NCBI GenBank assembly: GCA_021788095.1
Contig: JAJYLB010000004.1
Span: forward strand, 62,001 to 126,000
DNA: 64,000 bases
Direction: 5' to 3'
Source of the DNA: Acidobacteriota bacterium
GTDB lineage: Bacteria; Acidobacteriota; Terriglobia; Acidiferrales; UBA7541
In this document: positions 10,967 through 20,600 of the stretch, piece by piece
Layout: every line of letters begins with the position of its first letter
Position numbering within the stretch: the first letter of the stretch is position 1
The notes under the pieces: model-generated
Database searches by the model: none
Told to the model about the DNA's origin: nothing
Seen by the model: the letters and a program-made list of their open reading frames with translations, nothing else
Made by a program: the position numbers and the translations under genes

Positions 10967-11890
10967 TCAGGCGGGGGCGGGGGCGCGGCGAAGCGCCCTG
11001 TGCGCGGCCGCGACCGCCGGGGAAAAGCGAGGCGAAACGACGCGCAGCCTGGGAGACAGCGCGGCGAGACGCGCGGCCGACCGCTCGTCGAAATACGCGG
11101 ATCGCCCGAACACGCCGCCGACGCGGCCGAGCGGGAAATCCTGCTCGCCAAGATTCAGCCGACGAATAACCGTCGCCGCGAGAGCGGCCAGATCGGCTGC
11201 GGCAGCGTCCAGGATCTGGCGAGCCGTTTCATCGCCGGCGTCGGCGGCTTCGGCAACGGCCGGGAAGACCCCCGGCATGCGTTCGAGCGGCTTGCGGGAG
11301 ACGAAGTCGAAGACTTCCGGCCACGAATTCCTCGCGAACGACGAACCGACCGCCCGGGCAAAGTTCGAGGGCGCCGCGCCCTCATCGTGCGATTGGGCAA
11401 TCGCGCGCAGGGCGGAGCGGGCGATGGCGAAGGCGCTGCCTTCGTCGTCGAACCACGGGCCCCAGCCGCCGGCCCGCGCTGTGCGACCGGCGGCATCGCG
11501 GGCGAACGCCGACGATCCGGTTCCGGCAATCAAGACAACCGCCGGGCCGGAATCGGCGACGGCTTCGAGCGCGATATCGAGATCGGCAATGACTTCGATC
11601 TCTGCCGCGCGGAAGCGCGTGGTGAGAAACGCGGCGACGCGGGTGGCGACGCGCGGGTGCCACGCTCCCGCCAGGCCGGCGACTACGCCTTGGACGCTCG
11701 ACGGCTCGGCCTCGGCTGCGGCAAGGGCTTGCGCCGAAGCGCCGTCGAGCGAGGTGAAGGCGCGGGAGAAGCTCGACCGCAGTGGATTCGACGGCCCTCC
11801 ACGGCCCTGCGCCACCAAACGGCCGGAAGCGTCAAGCAAAACGGCGTCGGTCTTCGTCCCTCCGCCATCGAGACCGAGAAAGAAGCTCAC
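10967..11890 (-). CDS. BadF/BadG-type amino-sugar kinase (MurNAc/GlcNAc kinase-like)
   Basis: A 307-aa cytoplasmic kinase of the ASKHA superfamily, BadF/BadG/BcrA/BcrD branch. The phosphate-1 motif FLGLDGGGTKTDAVLLD, phosphate-2 region VLIAGTGSSAFA and GGWGPWFDDEGSAFAIARSAL are those of N-acetylglucosamine kinases and of the clostridial MurK that phosphorylates both MurNAc and GlcNAc. I chose GTG 11890 over the upstream ATG because GGAGGGGA lies at the correct distance. It is divergent from the SSS symporter, with the APC permease and a NamZ fusion beyond, which favours MurNAc or GlcNAc from muropeptides as substrate. Glucosamine kinase activity is an alternative. Confidence 0.75.
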   Translation of the reverse strand: MSFFLGLDGGGTKTDAVLLDASGRLVAQGRGGPSNPLRSSFSRAFTSLDGASAQALAAAEAEPSSVQGVVAGLAGAWHPRVATRVAAFLTTRFRAAEIEVIADLDIALEAVADSGPAVVLIAGTGSSAFARDAAGRTARAGGWGPWFDDEGSAFAIARSALRAIAQSHDEGAAPSNFARAVGSSFARNSWPEVFDFVSRKPLERMPGVFPAVAEAADAGDETARQILDAAAADLAALAATVIRRLNLGEQDFPLGRVGGVFGRSAYFDERSAARLAALSPRLRVVSPRFSPAVAAAHRALRRAPAPA

Positions 11891-12023
11891 CGGAATCCCC
11901 TCCCCTCCGAGCATCCGTCGCCAAAGCCTGCTTTGCCCTGCCGGCGGCGGCCGAGCATTCGATGCCCCGGGGCGGCCGGCGGAAGCCCAGGCGGCGCGTG
12001 CGAAATGACGGGCGAAACCCCAC

Positions 12024-12053
12024 TTGACGCGGCCCGATGCGGCCCGGTAGCAT
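12024..12053 (+). promoter_or_regulatory. Sigma70-type promoter of the SSS/APC operon
   Basis: A TTGACG -35 box and a TAGCAT -10 box are separated by 18 bp, ending 16 bp before the ATG at 12070. The ORF-track start at 12037 falls inside this promoter. The TTGACGCGG context recurs in front of the namZ fusion gene. Confidence 0.5.
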
Positions 12054-12069
12054 CGCGCCCCACGGCACG

Positions 12070-13557
12070 ATGCGCATCAGCGGGCTCGATCTCGGCATAG
12101 TGATCGCGTATTTGGCTGGCGTCACGCTTTTCGGACTCCGCTTCGGCCGCGGGCAAACGAGCCTGCGCGAATATTTCCTGAGCAGCCGCGCCGCTCCGTG
12201 GTGGGCGCTCGCGGGTTCGATCGTCGCGACGGAGACCTCCACGCTGACGATCGTCAGCACGCCGGGAATCGCCTACGCCGGGAATCTGGGTTTCCTCCAG
12301 GTGGTGATGGGGTACCTTGTCGCGCGGGTGATCCTGTGCCTGGTCTTTCTGCCGCGCTATTTTCGAGGTGAATTTTACACGGCTTACCAGTACATCGAAA
12401 AGCGGTTTGGCCCGCGGGTGAAATCGGCCACGGCCTCCGTTTTCCTGGTCACCCGGGCGCTGGCCGAGGGCGTCCGGCTCAACGCGATTGGCAAAGTGGT
12501 GAGCGTGGCGCTGGGAACCGGCGAGAGCGCGTCGGTGGCCATCATGACGGCGCTGACCATCCTGTACACGTTCGAGGGCGGCATGCGCGCGGTGATCTGG
12601 ACGGATATGGCGCAGCTCGTGCTCTATCTGGGCGGTTCGGCGGCCGCGTTTTTCCTGCTGCTCCACAAGATCCCCGGCGGCTGGAGCGAAGTGACGCGAG
12701 TGGCCGCGGCCAGCGGCGACAAGCTTCAGGTCTTCAATTTCCGTCTGAGCCTCACCAACAGCTACACGTTTTGGGCGGGCGTCATCGGCGGCACGTTTCT
12801 GACGATGGCCAGCCACGGCACCGACCAAACGATGGTACAGCGGCTGCTGGCCGCGCGGAACGAGCGCGACAGCAAGAAGGCGCTGCTCGCGAGCGGCGTG
12901 GTGATTTTCGTCCAGTTCTCGCTGTTTCTGCTGATCGGCGTGATGCTCTACGTTTTCGCGCGGCATACCGGCCTGCTCGCTCCGGGCGGCGATACCGACC
13001 GCCTGTTTCCCGAATTCATCGTGCGCTATTTGCCGAGCGGCCTTTCGGGGCTCGTGCTGGCCGCGATTTTCGCGGTGGCGATGTCGAGCGCCAGCGGCGC
13101 GCTGAATTCGCTCGCGTCTTCGACGATCGTGGATTTCCAGCATCTGCGGCGGGGAAAGGCGCTCGACGATCGCCGCTTGGTGAAGACGTCGCGCTGGGTG
13201 ACGGCCGGCTGGGGGTTGGTCCTGGGCGGGCTCGGGCTGCTCCACTGGGGCGTGGTGCTGGTCGCGGGACTCACCATCGCTTCGGTCACCTACGGCGGCC
13301 TTTTGGGGGTCTTCCTGTTGGGGATGGTTAGCCGACGCAGCACGTCCCGCGGAGCCTTGGCGGGACTCGCTGCCGGCCTTGCGATTATGATAGCGGTGCA
13401 ATACGCGCAGCCACTCGCCGGCGTGTTCGGGATCGAGCTGCGCCACACGATTGCCTGGACGTGGTACGTGGCGATCGGAACAATAGTCACATTTTCGACG
13501 GGATGGCTGGCCAGCCGCGCGCTGGGCGGACCGGCGAATCCCCAGGAAGCGCGATGA
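12070..13557 (+). CDS. Sodium:solute symporter (SSS family)
   Basis: A 495-aa inner-membrane transporter with about 13 hydrophobic segments, coupling Na+ to uptake of a sugar or related solute. FFLSSR-like YFLSSRAAPWWALAGSIVATETSTLT in TM1-TM2 and the GALNSLASSTIVDF region are typical of the SSS family. The start at 12070 is preferred because an earlier in-frame ATG lies within the promoter. The gene overlaps the following permease by ATGA, so the two are translationally coupled. Being divergent from a MurNAc/GlcNAc-type kinase and near NamZ, it may import MurNAc or an amino-sugar, but the substrate cannot be read from the sequence. Confidence 0.85.
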   Translation: MRISGLDLGIVIAYLAGVTLFGLRFGRGQTSLREYFLSSRAAPWWALAGSIVATETSTLTIVSTPGIAYAGNLGFLQVVMGYLVARVILCLVFLPRYFRGEFYTAYQYIEKRFGPRVKSATASVFLVTRALAEGVRLNAIGKVVSVALGTGESASVAIMTALTILYTFEGGMRAVIWTDMAQLVLYLGGSAAAFFLLLHKIPGGWSEVTRVAAASGDKLQVFNFRLSLTNSYTFWAGVIGGTFLTMASHGTDQTMVQRLLAARNERDSKKALLASGVVIFVQFSLFLLIGVMLYVFARHTGLLAPGGDTDRLFPEFIVRYLPSGLSGLVLAAIFAVAMSSASGALNSLASSTIVDFQHLRRGKALDDRRLVKTSRWVTAGWGLVLGGLGLLHWGVVLVAGLTIASVTYGGLLGVFLLGMVSRRSTSRGALAGLAAGLAIMIAVQYAQPLAGVFGIELRHTIAWTWYVAIGTIVTFSTGWLASRALGGPANPQEAR

Positions 13558-14984
13558 GCGCCGAACGCGACCCGGGACTGGTTCGCGCGCTGGGCCCGTG
13601 GGCGGCCGCGGCGATCGTTGTCGGCATGATCATCGGCACCGGCATCTTCATCAAACCGGCGGACATGGCGCGAGAAGCCGGCACGGCGGGGCTGGTAACC
13701 CTGGCCTGGGTGCTGGGCGGGATCCTCTCGCTGTTTGGAGCGCTTTGCGCGGCGGAGCTGGGTGCCGCGATTCCGGAGGCGGGGGGAACGTACGCGTACC
13801 TGAATCGGGCGTTTGGGCCGCTGTGGGGATTTCTTTTTGGCTGGACGTATTCGGTGATTGGCGCACCCACCTCCATCGCGACCTTGGCTTCCGGGCTCCT
13901 TGTATTTGCCAGTTTCTTGTTTCCGGCGGTAGCGACGCCGCTGCGCGTGTTCCACGTTTCCCTTTCGTTTCTTCCTGCGCCCGTACTCTTCACTGTCACC
14001 TGGGCGCAGCCGCTCGCCGTGGCGGCCATCGCGCTGGTGACCTTCGTCAACTTTTTCGGGGCGAAGCTGGGCGGCCAGGTGCAGGTGGCGCTGACGATCG
14101 TCAAGATAGCCGCCGTGGTCGCGGTCATCCTGATCGGCTTTTTCCTGGGCAAAGGGAGCGCGGCGAACTTCCATTCCGCTTCCGTTTCGATGGGCCATCT
14201 GGGGATTGCCGCGGCTCTGCTGACGGCGGTAGCGAGCGGCTTGTGGGCGTACGACGGCTGGATCAACCTGGCCTTCGTCGGATCGGAAGTGAAGGATCCC
14301 GGCCGGAACATTCCGCTGTCGATGATTTTCGGCGTGATCGCGGTCTGCGGGATTTACACGGCGATGAGCGCGGCGTGCTTTTACGTGCTGCCGTTCGCAC
14401 AGGTGGCCGCGTCGGCGCACATAGCCTCCGACGTGGTGGCGCGCGCGACCGGGGCCGGCGCCGCGACGTGGATGACGCTGGTGATGATGATCTGCGCCCT
14501 CGGCTCGCTCAATTCGTCGATTCTGACCAACGCCCGCGTGGATTACGCGATGGCGCGCGACGGACTGTTCTTTCGCGTCGCGCGCGGCGTGCATCCGCGC
14601 TATCGCACGCCCGCGAACGCGCTCCTCCTTCAGGGGATTGTGGCCTCCGCGCTGGCGCTTACCGGGACTTTCGAAAGCCTTTCCTTGCTCTACGTTTTTC
14701 TGGTGTGGATTTTCTACGGCGCGCAAACCGCCGGCCTGATCGTTTTGCGGCGTAAGGAGCCCGCTCTGCCGCGGCCGTATCGCACCTGGGGCTATCCCGT
14801 GGTGCCCGCAATCTTCATTCTAAGCGCGCTGGCGCTGGCGGTGGATTTGCTGGTGGAGACGCCGTTGCGCGCCACGTTGGGCCTCGCCGTGATGCTCGCG
14901 GGGCTGCCGTTTTACGCCTACTGGCGGAGCCGAACCCCCCGCGACCGGCCGTCACCCTCGCGGGAGGGTGTAAGAGGCGGGTAG
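13554..14984 (+). CDS. APC-superfamily amino acid permease
   Basis: A 476-aa polytopic permease. VGMIIGTGIFIKPADMAREAG is the TM1 substrate/ion motif of the APC family, followed by LGAAIPEAGGTYAYLNRAFGPLWGFLFGW. About 12 helices are visible. The ATG at 13554 overlaps the stop of the symporter (ATGA), which sets the start; the track ORF from 13461 reads back into the symporter. It probably takes up an amino acid such as the alanine or glutamate released from stem peptides, an inference from context. The C-terminus (SPSREGVRGG) runs into a CACCCTC/GAGGGTG hairpin repeat and looks like a read-through extension. Confidence 0.87.
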   Translation: MSAERDPGLVRALGPWAAAAIVVGMIIGTGIFIKPADMAREAGTAGLVTLAWVLGGILSLFGALCAAELGAAIPEAGGTYAYLNRAFGPLWGFLFGWTYSVIGAPTSIATLASGLLVFASFLFPAVATPLRVFHVSLSFLPAPVLFTVTWAQPLAVAAIALVTFVNFFGAKLGGQVQVALTIVKIAAVVAVILIGFFLGKGSAANFHSASVSMGHLGIAAALLTAVASGLWAYDGWINLAFVGSEVKDPGRNIPLSMIFGVIAVCGIYTAMSAACFYVLPFAQVAASAHIASDVVARATGAGAATWMTLVMMICALGSLNSSILTNARVDYAMARDGLFFRVARGVHPRYRTPANALLLQGIVASALALTGTFESLSLLYVFLVWIFYGAQTAGLIVLRRKEPALPRPYRTWGYPVVPAIFILSALALAVDLLVETPLRATLGLAVMLAGLPFYAYWRSRTPRDRPSPSREGVRGG

Positions 14985-14997
14985 CGCAGCCGCCCGT

Positions 14998-15011
14998 CCC
15001 GAACGTTCGGG
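14998..15011. terminator. Palindrome between convergent genes
   Basis: CCCGAACGTTCGGG is a perfect 14-bp dyad 13 bp after the permease stop and 52 bp from the end of the convergent namZ fusion. There is no T-run, so a terminator role is only suggestive. Confidence 0.3.
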
Positions 15012-15063
15012 ATTCGGAACCTGGCCGTGCATGGGAAGCATCCCGGCCCGCCGCTTTGCGCTT

Positions 15064-17490
15064 TCAGCGCGGATAAATCAGATACTTTCGGCGCATTTCG
15101 CGAAACGCGTTCATGGCGTTTTCCCAGCCGACCACGACGGCGGTCGGAGGCTCGCCCTTTTCCAAATCCGCGACGGTCGACCGCGAGCCGAGCAGCAGGA
15201 TCGTTTTGTCGAGCTGGAAGTCTTGCGGATAGAGCTTGTGGAGGGCGGCCGCCATCTCGACGCCCATGAGCATCGGCGAAAGCGACGCGCGATCGACGAC
15301 GAGCAACTCGATTCCCTGGCAAAGCTGGCCGTGATAGATGCCCGAAGCCGGGGTGAACGCCGTGGGCACGAAACGCACGCCGGGAATGAACTGATGGTTG
15401 AGGTAGTCGGCGAATTCACCGGCATGAATGTAAGGCGCGCCAACCACTTCGAAGGGCGTATCGGTGCCGCGACCGACGGAAACGCCGCCAGCCTGGAGGA
15501 TTTCGATGCCGGGATAGAGGAGGGTCTCGTTCACGGTTCGGAGATTGGGCGACGGAGGAATCCAGTCGAGGCCCGTCTGGTCGAACGTATCGCGGCGATG
15601 CCAGTTCTGCATGGGGATGACCGTCAGATCGGCGCCCAGGTGGTCCTCGGCATCGAACATTTTCGCCAGTTCGCCGAGGGTCATGCCGTAAATCACCGGC
15701 TCGGGGAAAAAGCCGGTGAAGCTCAGCCGGTCGGGATCGAGCATCGGGCCTTCCATCCGTTCACCGCCCAGGGGGTTGGGGCGGTCGAGGACGAAGAAGG
15801 GGATGTGATAGCTGGCCGCGGTTTCGAGGCCGTAGGCCATGGTGGTGGTGAAGGTGTAGAAGCGAACGCCGGCGTCCTGAATATCGAAGACGAGAGCCGT
15901 GATTCCCTTCATCTCCTTGGCCGTGGGTCGCAGCGTGGGACCGTAGAGGCTGTACACGGGCAGGCCGGTGGCTTTGTCTTTCGTATTGCCGACGAAGGTG
16001 TCTTTGAGGCCGAACAGGCCGTGCTCGGGCGAAAAAATCGCGACGAGCTTCACTCCCGGGGCGCGATCGAGGACGTCGATGGTGCGCCGGCCCGCGCGGT
16101 CGCGTCCGGTTTCGTTGGTGATGAGGCCGATGCGCTTGCCTTCGAGGGGAGCGAAATTCTGCTGTTCCAGAACGTCGATGCCGGCGAGCGTTCGGTCGTT
16201 GTGGAGCGTGGCGCCGCCCACCCCGTACGGCCGCTGGGCACCGCGGGCCCGCTCGAGCGGTGAAGTCTCGCCGGTCGTTTCGGTGGCGTCCAGCGCGGCC
16301 GCGACGAGCGTGGCCACCTGTGCCCGCAGGCCGATCGTCGGCGGGCGGATATAGGGATGGACGCGGCTGGAGAGCAGGAGGATGAAGATTTGGCTCGACG
16401 GATCGATCCAGACCGACGTGCCCGTCCAACCGGTGTGGCCGTAGCCGCCGACGGGGAAAAGCTCGCCGCGATTCGACGAATAGGGGCTGTCGATTTCCCA
16501 GCCCAACCCTTCCGTCACAGGAGCCCAGGGCGGCGACTGATTCGACGTCATCAGGCGAATCGTGGCGGGATCGAGGAGCTGGCGGCCGCGATAGGGCCCG
16601 CGGGGAATCTTGCCGTTCTCGAGCATCATTTGCGAGAAGCGAGCGAGGTCGCCGGCGTCGGAAAACAGGCCGGCGTGGCCGGCGACGCCGCCCATCGCGC
16701 GGGCGGTGGGATCTTCCACCACTCCGCGCAAGACCTTCCCTTTTCCGGACATCGGCGAGGCTCCGGGCGGCAGATCGATTTCGAGCGTGGGCGCGATGCG
16801 CGGCAACCAGCGCTGGGGCGGAAGAAAAGCGGTGTGGCGCATGCCGAGCGGCCGGTAGAGGTAGCGCCGAGCGAAAACGTTCAGCGGCAAGCCGGAAACC
16901 TTGTGCACCAACTCTCCGAGCACGATGAAATTGCAATCGCTATAGAGGAACCGCATGCCTGGCGGAAAAACGGGGCGATCGGCGTAAATGATGTGGAGGA
17001 TCGCGTCGTAGCCGGAGACGCCCGGGGGAATGATCGGGTCGGGGCGCAAGCCGGAAAAATGCGTCAAGAGCATGCGGACGGTGATCTGGTCCTTGCCGTT
17101 CGCCCCGAATTCAGGCAGGTAATGAGCGACGGGATCGTCGAGCCGGATCTTGCCTTGCTGGAAGAGCAGCATGATCGCGGGCGCCGTCGCATAGATCTTG
17201 GTGAGCGAGGCGAGATCGAAGATGGTGTCGGCGGTCATTCGCTCGCGCCGAGGCACCAGCGCACGCTCGCCGTAAGCCTTTCGGTACACGATGCGGCCGC
17301 GCTGCGCCACCAGGAGCACCGCCCCAGGCAGCTCATTTGCGGCGATGGCGCCCTGGATGATGGCGTCCACGTCGGAAAGCTTCGGCCGGCCGGGCACGGC
17401 GCCGAGCAGCGAGCCGGCAACGGCGAGAGCCAGGAGCAGGGGAACGAATAAGGTTTTCGACGATCTCGAGGACTTAAGATGCGAGTTCAT
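15064..17490 (-). CDS. namZ: Serine hydrolase (AmiE-like) fused to exo-beta-N-acetylmuramidase NamZ (DUF1343)
   Basis: An 808-aa secreted two-domain protein. After a signal peptide (FVPLLLALAVAGSLLGA), residues 40-400 form a beta-lactamase/PBP4*-like serine hydrolase with Ser95-Leu-Thr-Lys98, YSDCN in place of YxN, and HTGWTG. From about residue 434 to the end lies a full DUF1343 domain (GKRIGLITNETG, IFSPEHGLFG, FDIQDAGVRFYT, DRPNPLGG, VSVGRGTDTPFEV), the NamZ/GH171 exo-muramidase family. In Bacillus subtilis, NamZ works with NagZ and AmiE, a serine-hydrolase-fold MurNAc-peptide amidase encoded in the same operon. The fusion therefore suggests stem-peptide removal plus MurNAc release in one polypeptide. 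The gene has no Shine-Dalgarno sequence, and its promoter implies a leaderless mRNA. Confidence 0.87.
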   Translation of the reverse strand: MNSHLKSSRSSKTLFVPLLLALAVAGSLLGAVPGRPKLSDVDAIIQGAIAANELPGAVLLVAQRGRIVYRKAYGERALVPRRERMTADTIFDLASLTKIYATAPAIMLLFQQGKIRLDDPVAHYLPEFGANGKDQITVRMLLTHFSGLRPDPIIPPGVSGYDAILHIIYADRPVFPPGMRFLYSDCNFIVLGELVHKVSGLPLNVFARRYLYRPLGMRHTAFLPPQRWLPRIAPTLEIDLPPGASPMSGKGKVLRGVVEDPTARAMGGVAGHAGLFSDAGDLARFSQMMLENGKIPRGPYRGRQLLDPATIRLMTSNQSPPWAPVTEGLGWEIDSPYSSNRGELFPVGGYGHTGWTGTSVWIDPSSQIFILLLSSRVHPYIRPPTIGLRAQVATLVAAALDATETTGETSPLERARGAQRPYGVGGATLHNDRTLAGIDVLEQQNFAPLEGKRIGLITNETGRDRAGRRTIDVLDRAPGVKLVAIFSPEHGLFGLKDTFVGNTKDKATGLPVYSLYGPTLRPTAKEMKGITALVFDIQDAGVRFYTFTTTMAYGLETAASYHIPFFVLDRPNPLGGERMEGPMLDPDRLSFTGFFPEPVIYGMTLGELAKMFDAEDHLGADLTVIPMQNWHRRDTFDQTGLDWIPPSPNLRTVNETLLYPGIEILQAGGVSVGRGTDTPFEVVGAPYIHAGEFADYLNHQFIPGVRFVPTAFTPASGIYHGQLCQGIELLVVDRASLSPMLMGVEMAAALHKLYPQDFQLDKTILLLGSRSTVADLEKGEPPTAVVVGWENAMNAFREMRRKYLIYPR

Positions 17491-17492
17491 AA

Positions 17493-17527
17493 CCGGGCTT
17501 ATACAAGCCCGGAGCCGCCCGCGTCAA
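17493..17527 (-). promoter_or_regulatory. namZ-fusion promoter with dyad over the -10 box
   Basis: On the minus strand, TTGACG (17527-17522), an 18-bp spacer and TATAAG (17503-17498) place the transcript start at or within a base of the ATG at 17490. The -10 lies inside the 20-bp dyad CCGGGCTTGTATAAGCCCGG (17493-17512), a natural repressor site or a hairpin. Degenerate copies of this module occur at 21634 and 26318, and a copy 96% identical at 21981-22020. Confidence 0.55.
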
Positions 17528-17634
17528 CTGATACTCGACAGGACGAAGGAAGACCTCTTCGCGCCGCAGCTCCGTCCGGCGAGCGTTCGATTGCGGCTTG
17601 CCACGCTGCGGGACCCAGGATGGCCCGAAAAGGA

Positions 17635-17668
17635 GAAAGGCGAAAGCGCGCGAACACTTTCGCCTTTC
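17635..17668 (-). terminator. Intrinsic terminator of TonB receptor A
   Basis: A perfect 12-bp stem GAAAGGCGAAAG/CTTTCGCCTTTC with a 10-base loop begins 22 bp after the receptor stop codon. On the minus strand it is followed by TCTCCTTTT. Confidence 0.65.
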
Positions 17669-17690
17669 GGTTCCCGGCCTCGGTTCCTGT

Positions 17691-20600
17691 TTAGAAATAA
17701 AACTTCAAGCCGAGCTGAAAATGCCGTTCGGTATTGTCGACAGAATCGCGCGCACGCGAGAACACCGAACTGGTGATGGTCGAGCTGTCCGCCAAGTCGT
17801 AGTTGGGATGGTTGAAGATGTTGGTGGCGTCGGCGCGAATCTCGAGATAGCGCCCTTCGCTAAAGAAATAGATCCTCTTGGCGAAATCCATATCGGTGTC
17901 GAACTGCCACGGTAGCCGGAAGAAATTTCGGCCCGTGTTGCCAAGCTCACCCGCTGCGGGGGTAGAGAACCGGGCGATCTGGTCCGGCGTGAATAGGTAG
18001 CGATTATTGTGGTCGGCGGGGTTGGTGTGCAGGCTCGCCATGTTGTGGCTACAGCCGGAGCAGTTTGCTGGCGTTTCCACGTCGCCATCGAACGTAAACG
18101 CTCCGGAATACACGGTAAACGGCCGGCCGGAGGATAGCGTCAGTATGCCGGCCGCTGTCCAGCCGCCGATCACGGATCGCAGCACGGGATTGAGACGGCT
18201 GCCCCAACGCTGCCCGCTGCCGAACGGCAGGTTCCACACCCACTCTCCTTGCAGCGAGTGGGTCCGATCGAAATCGGACGGGGCATAGTTGATCGAGCGA
18301 TCGTGAATATCGTATGGCGTGCTGGAAGCCGACTGGGCCAGGCCGGTATTCACCCGTGTGAAGGTAGGATCGAAGGACCGCGTGTCGAGCGACTTGGCAA
18401 AGGCGTAACTAACTTGAAAAGTAAGTGTGGGGCTGAAGCGGCGCTGGAGCTGGACTTGGAACGCGTTGTAGTTGGACCAGTCGTGGCTGTCGAGCACATC
18501 GAAGGCGCCGGCAAACTGGGGCAGTGGAAAAAAGAAATAGGGGCTCAGGCCGCTCGCCTGCGGCAAGCCCATGCCGTTGACCTCGATTCGCCCCAGACTA
18601 TCGGCGAGGGCTCCCACGGAATTGTGAGAAAGCGTGGAGGGGTAATGACGCTGGACGTACTGAGAGCCGGTCTGGCCAGACGGCACGATCGCACTGAGCA
18701 GTTGATCCATGAGCGGGCTGTCGCCGCCGGCCGCCACGGTCTTAAACGCCTGCAGGAAGTCGGGGCTGATGATGGCCTGGTTGGCGTTGTAGCCGCCATA
18801 GAGGTGTTCGCCATGGCTACCGAGGTAATTGAGCGTAAGCACCATTTTCGACGCGAAAGCGCGCCCGAGGCTCAAACCCCATTCCATGACCTCGGACGGC
18901 CGCCAGTGGGGATCCATGACCGTCACGCCCGAGGGAGAGAACGGAGGCGGCTGTCGCAGTTGCTTTGGCGTGAGGCCGGAGGGCGGCGCCAGCGTTGGGA
19001 GGCCATTGCGCAGCAGGCCACCCGATTCACCATAGGCAACGTTGGTTACTCCGTAGTTGAAGCCGACGAGGTTCTCTATGACCCCCGAGGAGATGGAGAA
19101 GGTGTTAACTGGATTGTAGTAGATGCCGTAATGGGCGCGGACGGACGTCTTCCCCGTGCCGAAGGGATCCCAGGCGACGCCCACGGAAGGCCCGAGGAGG
19201 GCGTTGGAACTCTTATAGAGGTTTCCTGGCGCCCACGCCACCGTGTCGGTGGGCTCTGAGCCGACGATGACGGGCTGATTGGGCGCCAGCAGCCGGTTGC
19301 GAGGGTCAGAGGGTGTGGGCATGGCGTCGAGGCGAAGTCCCAAATCCACCGCGATGTTGGGGCGCACGCGCCAAGTGTCCTGACCGTAGAACTCGTACGC
19401 GGGAAAGACGAGCCTGAAATTGAATTTCGAGCCGCCCGGCTGGTAGGCGGTCCCGGCGGCATTCGAGGTGAAGCCCTGCCCCATGGTGCCAACCCGGCCA
19501 AGCAGGTCATTGATCGTGTAGTCCAAATCCGACAGGTCGTTGCTATTGATGCGGTTCGAACCGCTCGTCGGAATGTTGAAAGCTGAGGTGCTCACCGTAT
19601 CGATGCCTGGGTCGAAGTTGACGTACGGCTCGGCGTCCCAGCCCCCGATCGAACCGCGGTCGTCGACGTGTATGATCTGCTGCAGGTGAAAGCCCATTTT
19701 GAACGTGTGCGCCCCATGCACCCAGGTCAAGTCGTCGTTGATCTGCGGAACCGTGATCGCCCGCAAATTCCCGATATAGTTCTGCAACGGGTTGGAACCG
19801 ATGACGAGATCGTAGGGAGGGTTGCTGGCGTACTTCGGATCGGGATTAGCGAAGTTGTAGAGGTAGTGCTCGTAGCCAAGCACGAACTGGTTGGTCACCG
19901 TCCGGGAGAAGCTTGAGGTCCAGCCGAGGGCGAGGCTTGTAGGCTTGCGGTAGGTGTCCACCACATTCTGCGTGCCTGGGAACGCGGGCAGACCGCCATT
20001 GACGATGTCCGCGATCGTGTTCTGGTGGCCCTGGTACCAGCGGCCGAAAATCGCATTGGACGAGTTGATTTCGTGATCGATCCTCACCGTCAAGTCCACG
20101 TTCTTCTGGGTTTCCGGCGGGTCCCACGTGTAGCTGGCGATGTTGAGGCCATCGCCGATGCTCTTGAAATCGTTGGGGAGGGGCGTCAATTTGATGTAGT
20201 TTTGGAGGGTGGGATCGAGGCCGAGACCTTGCGGGTTGCTGGCCGCCACATTGTAACTGTCAACCGTAATTCCCGGATTCGGGTCGCCGTTGGCGTCGAC
20301 GTAGGACGGGCTGTTCTGGCAGCCCTTGGTGAGGTTCCCGCACGTGCTGGGGTCGATGTAGCGGAAGGTTCCCGCCCGTGCGTCGGCCGTAAGCACGGGG
20401 CTGTGCTCGACGATAGATTCGTGGGCGTGGAGGAACTGGACGTTCGTGAAGAAAAACGTATGGTTCTTCAAGATGGGACCGCCAACGCTCCCGCCCCAGA
20501 TGTTCTGAACGAAATCGGAGCGTCCCAGGCCGTCCAGATTATTGAAGTAGTTATTGGCGTTGAGACGCGGCGTTTGATAGAACCAGAAACCCTCGCCATG

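Noticed and set aside
12037-12069. Start of the SSS symporter at 12037
   Set aside because: This ATG lies between the -35 and -10 boxes of the likely promoter; the ATG at 12070 fits the family N-terminus.
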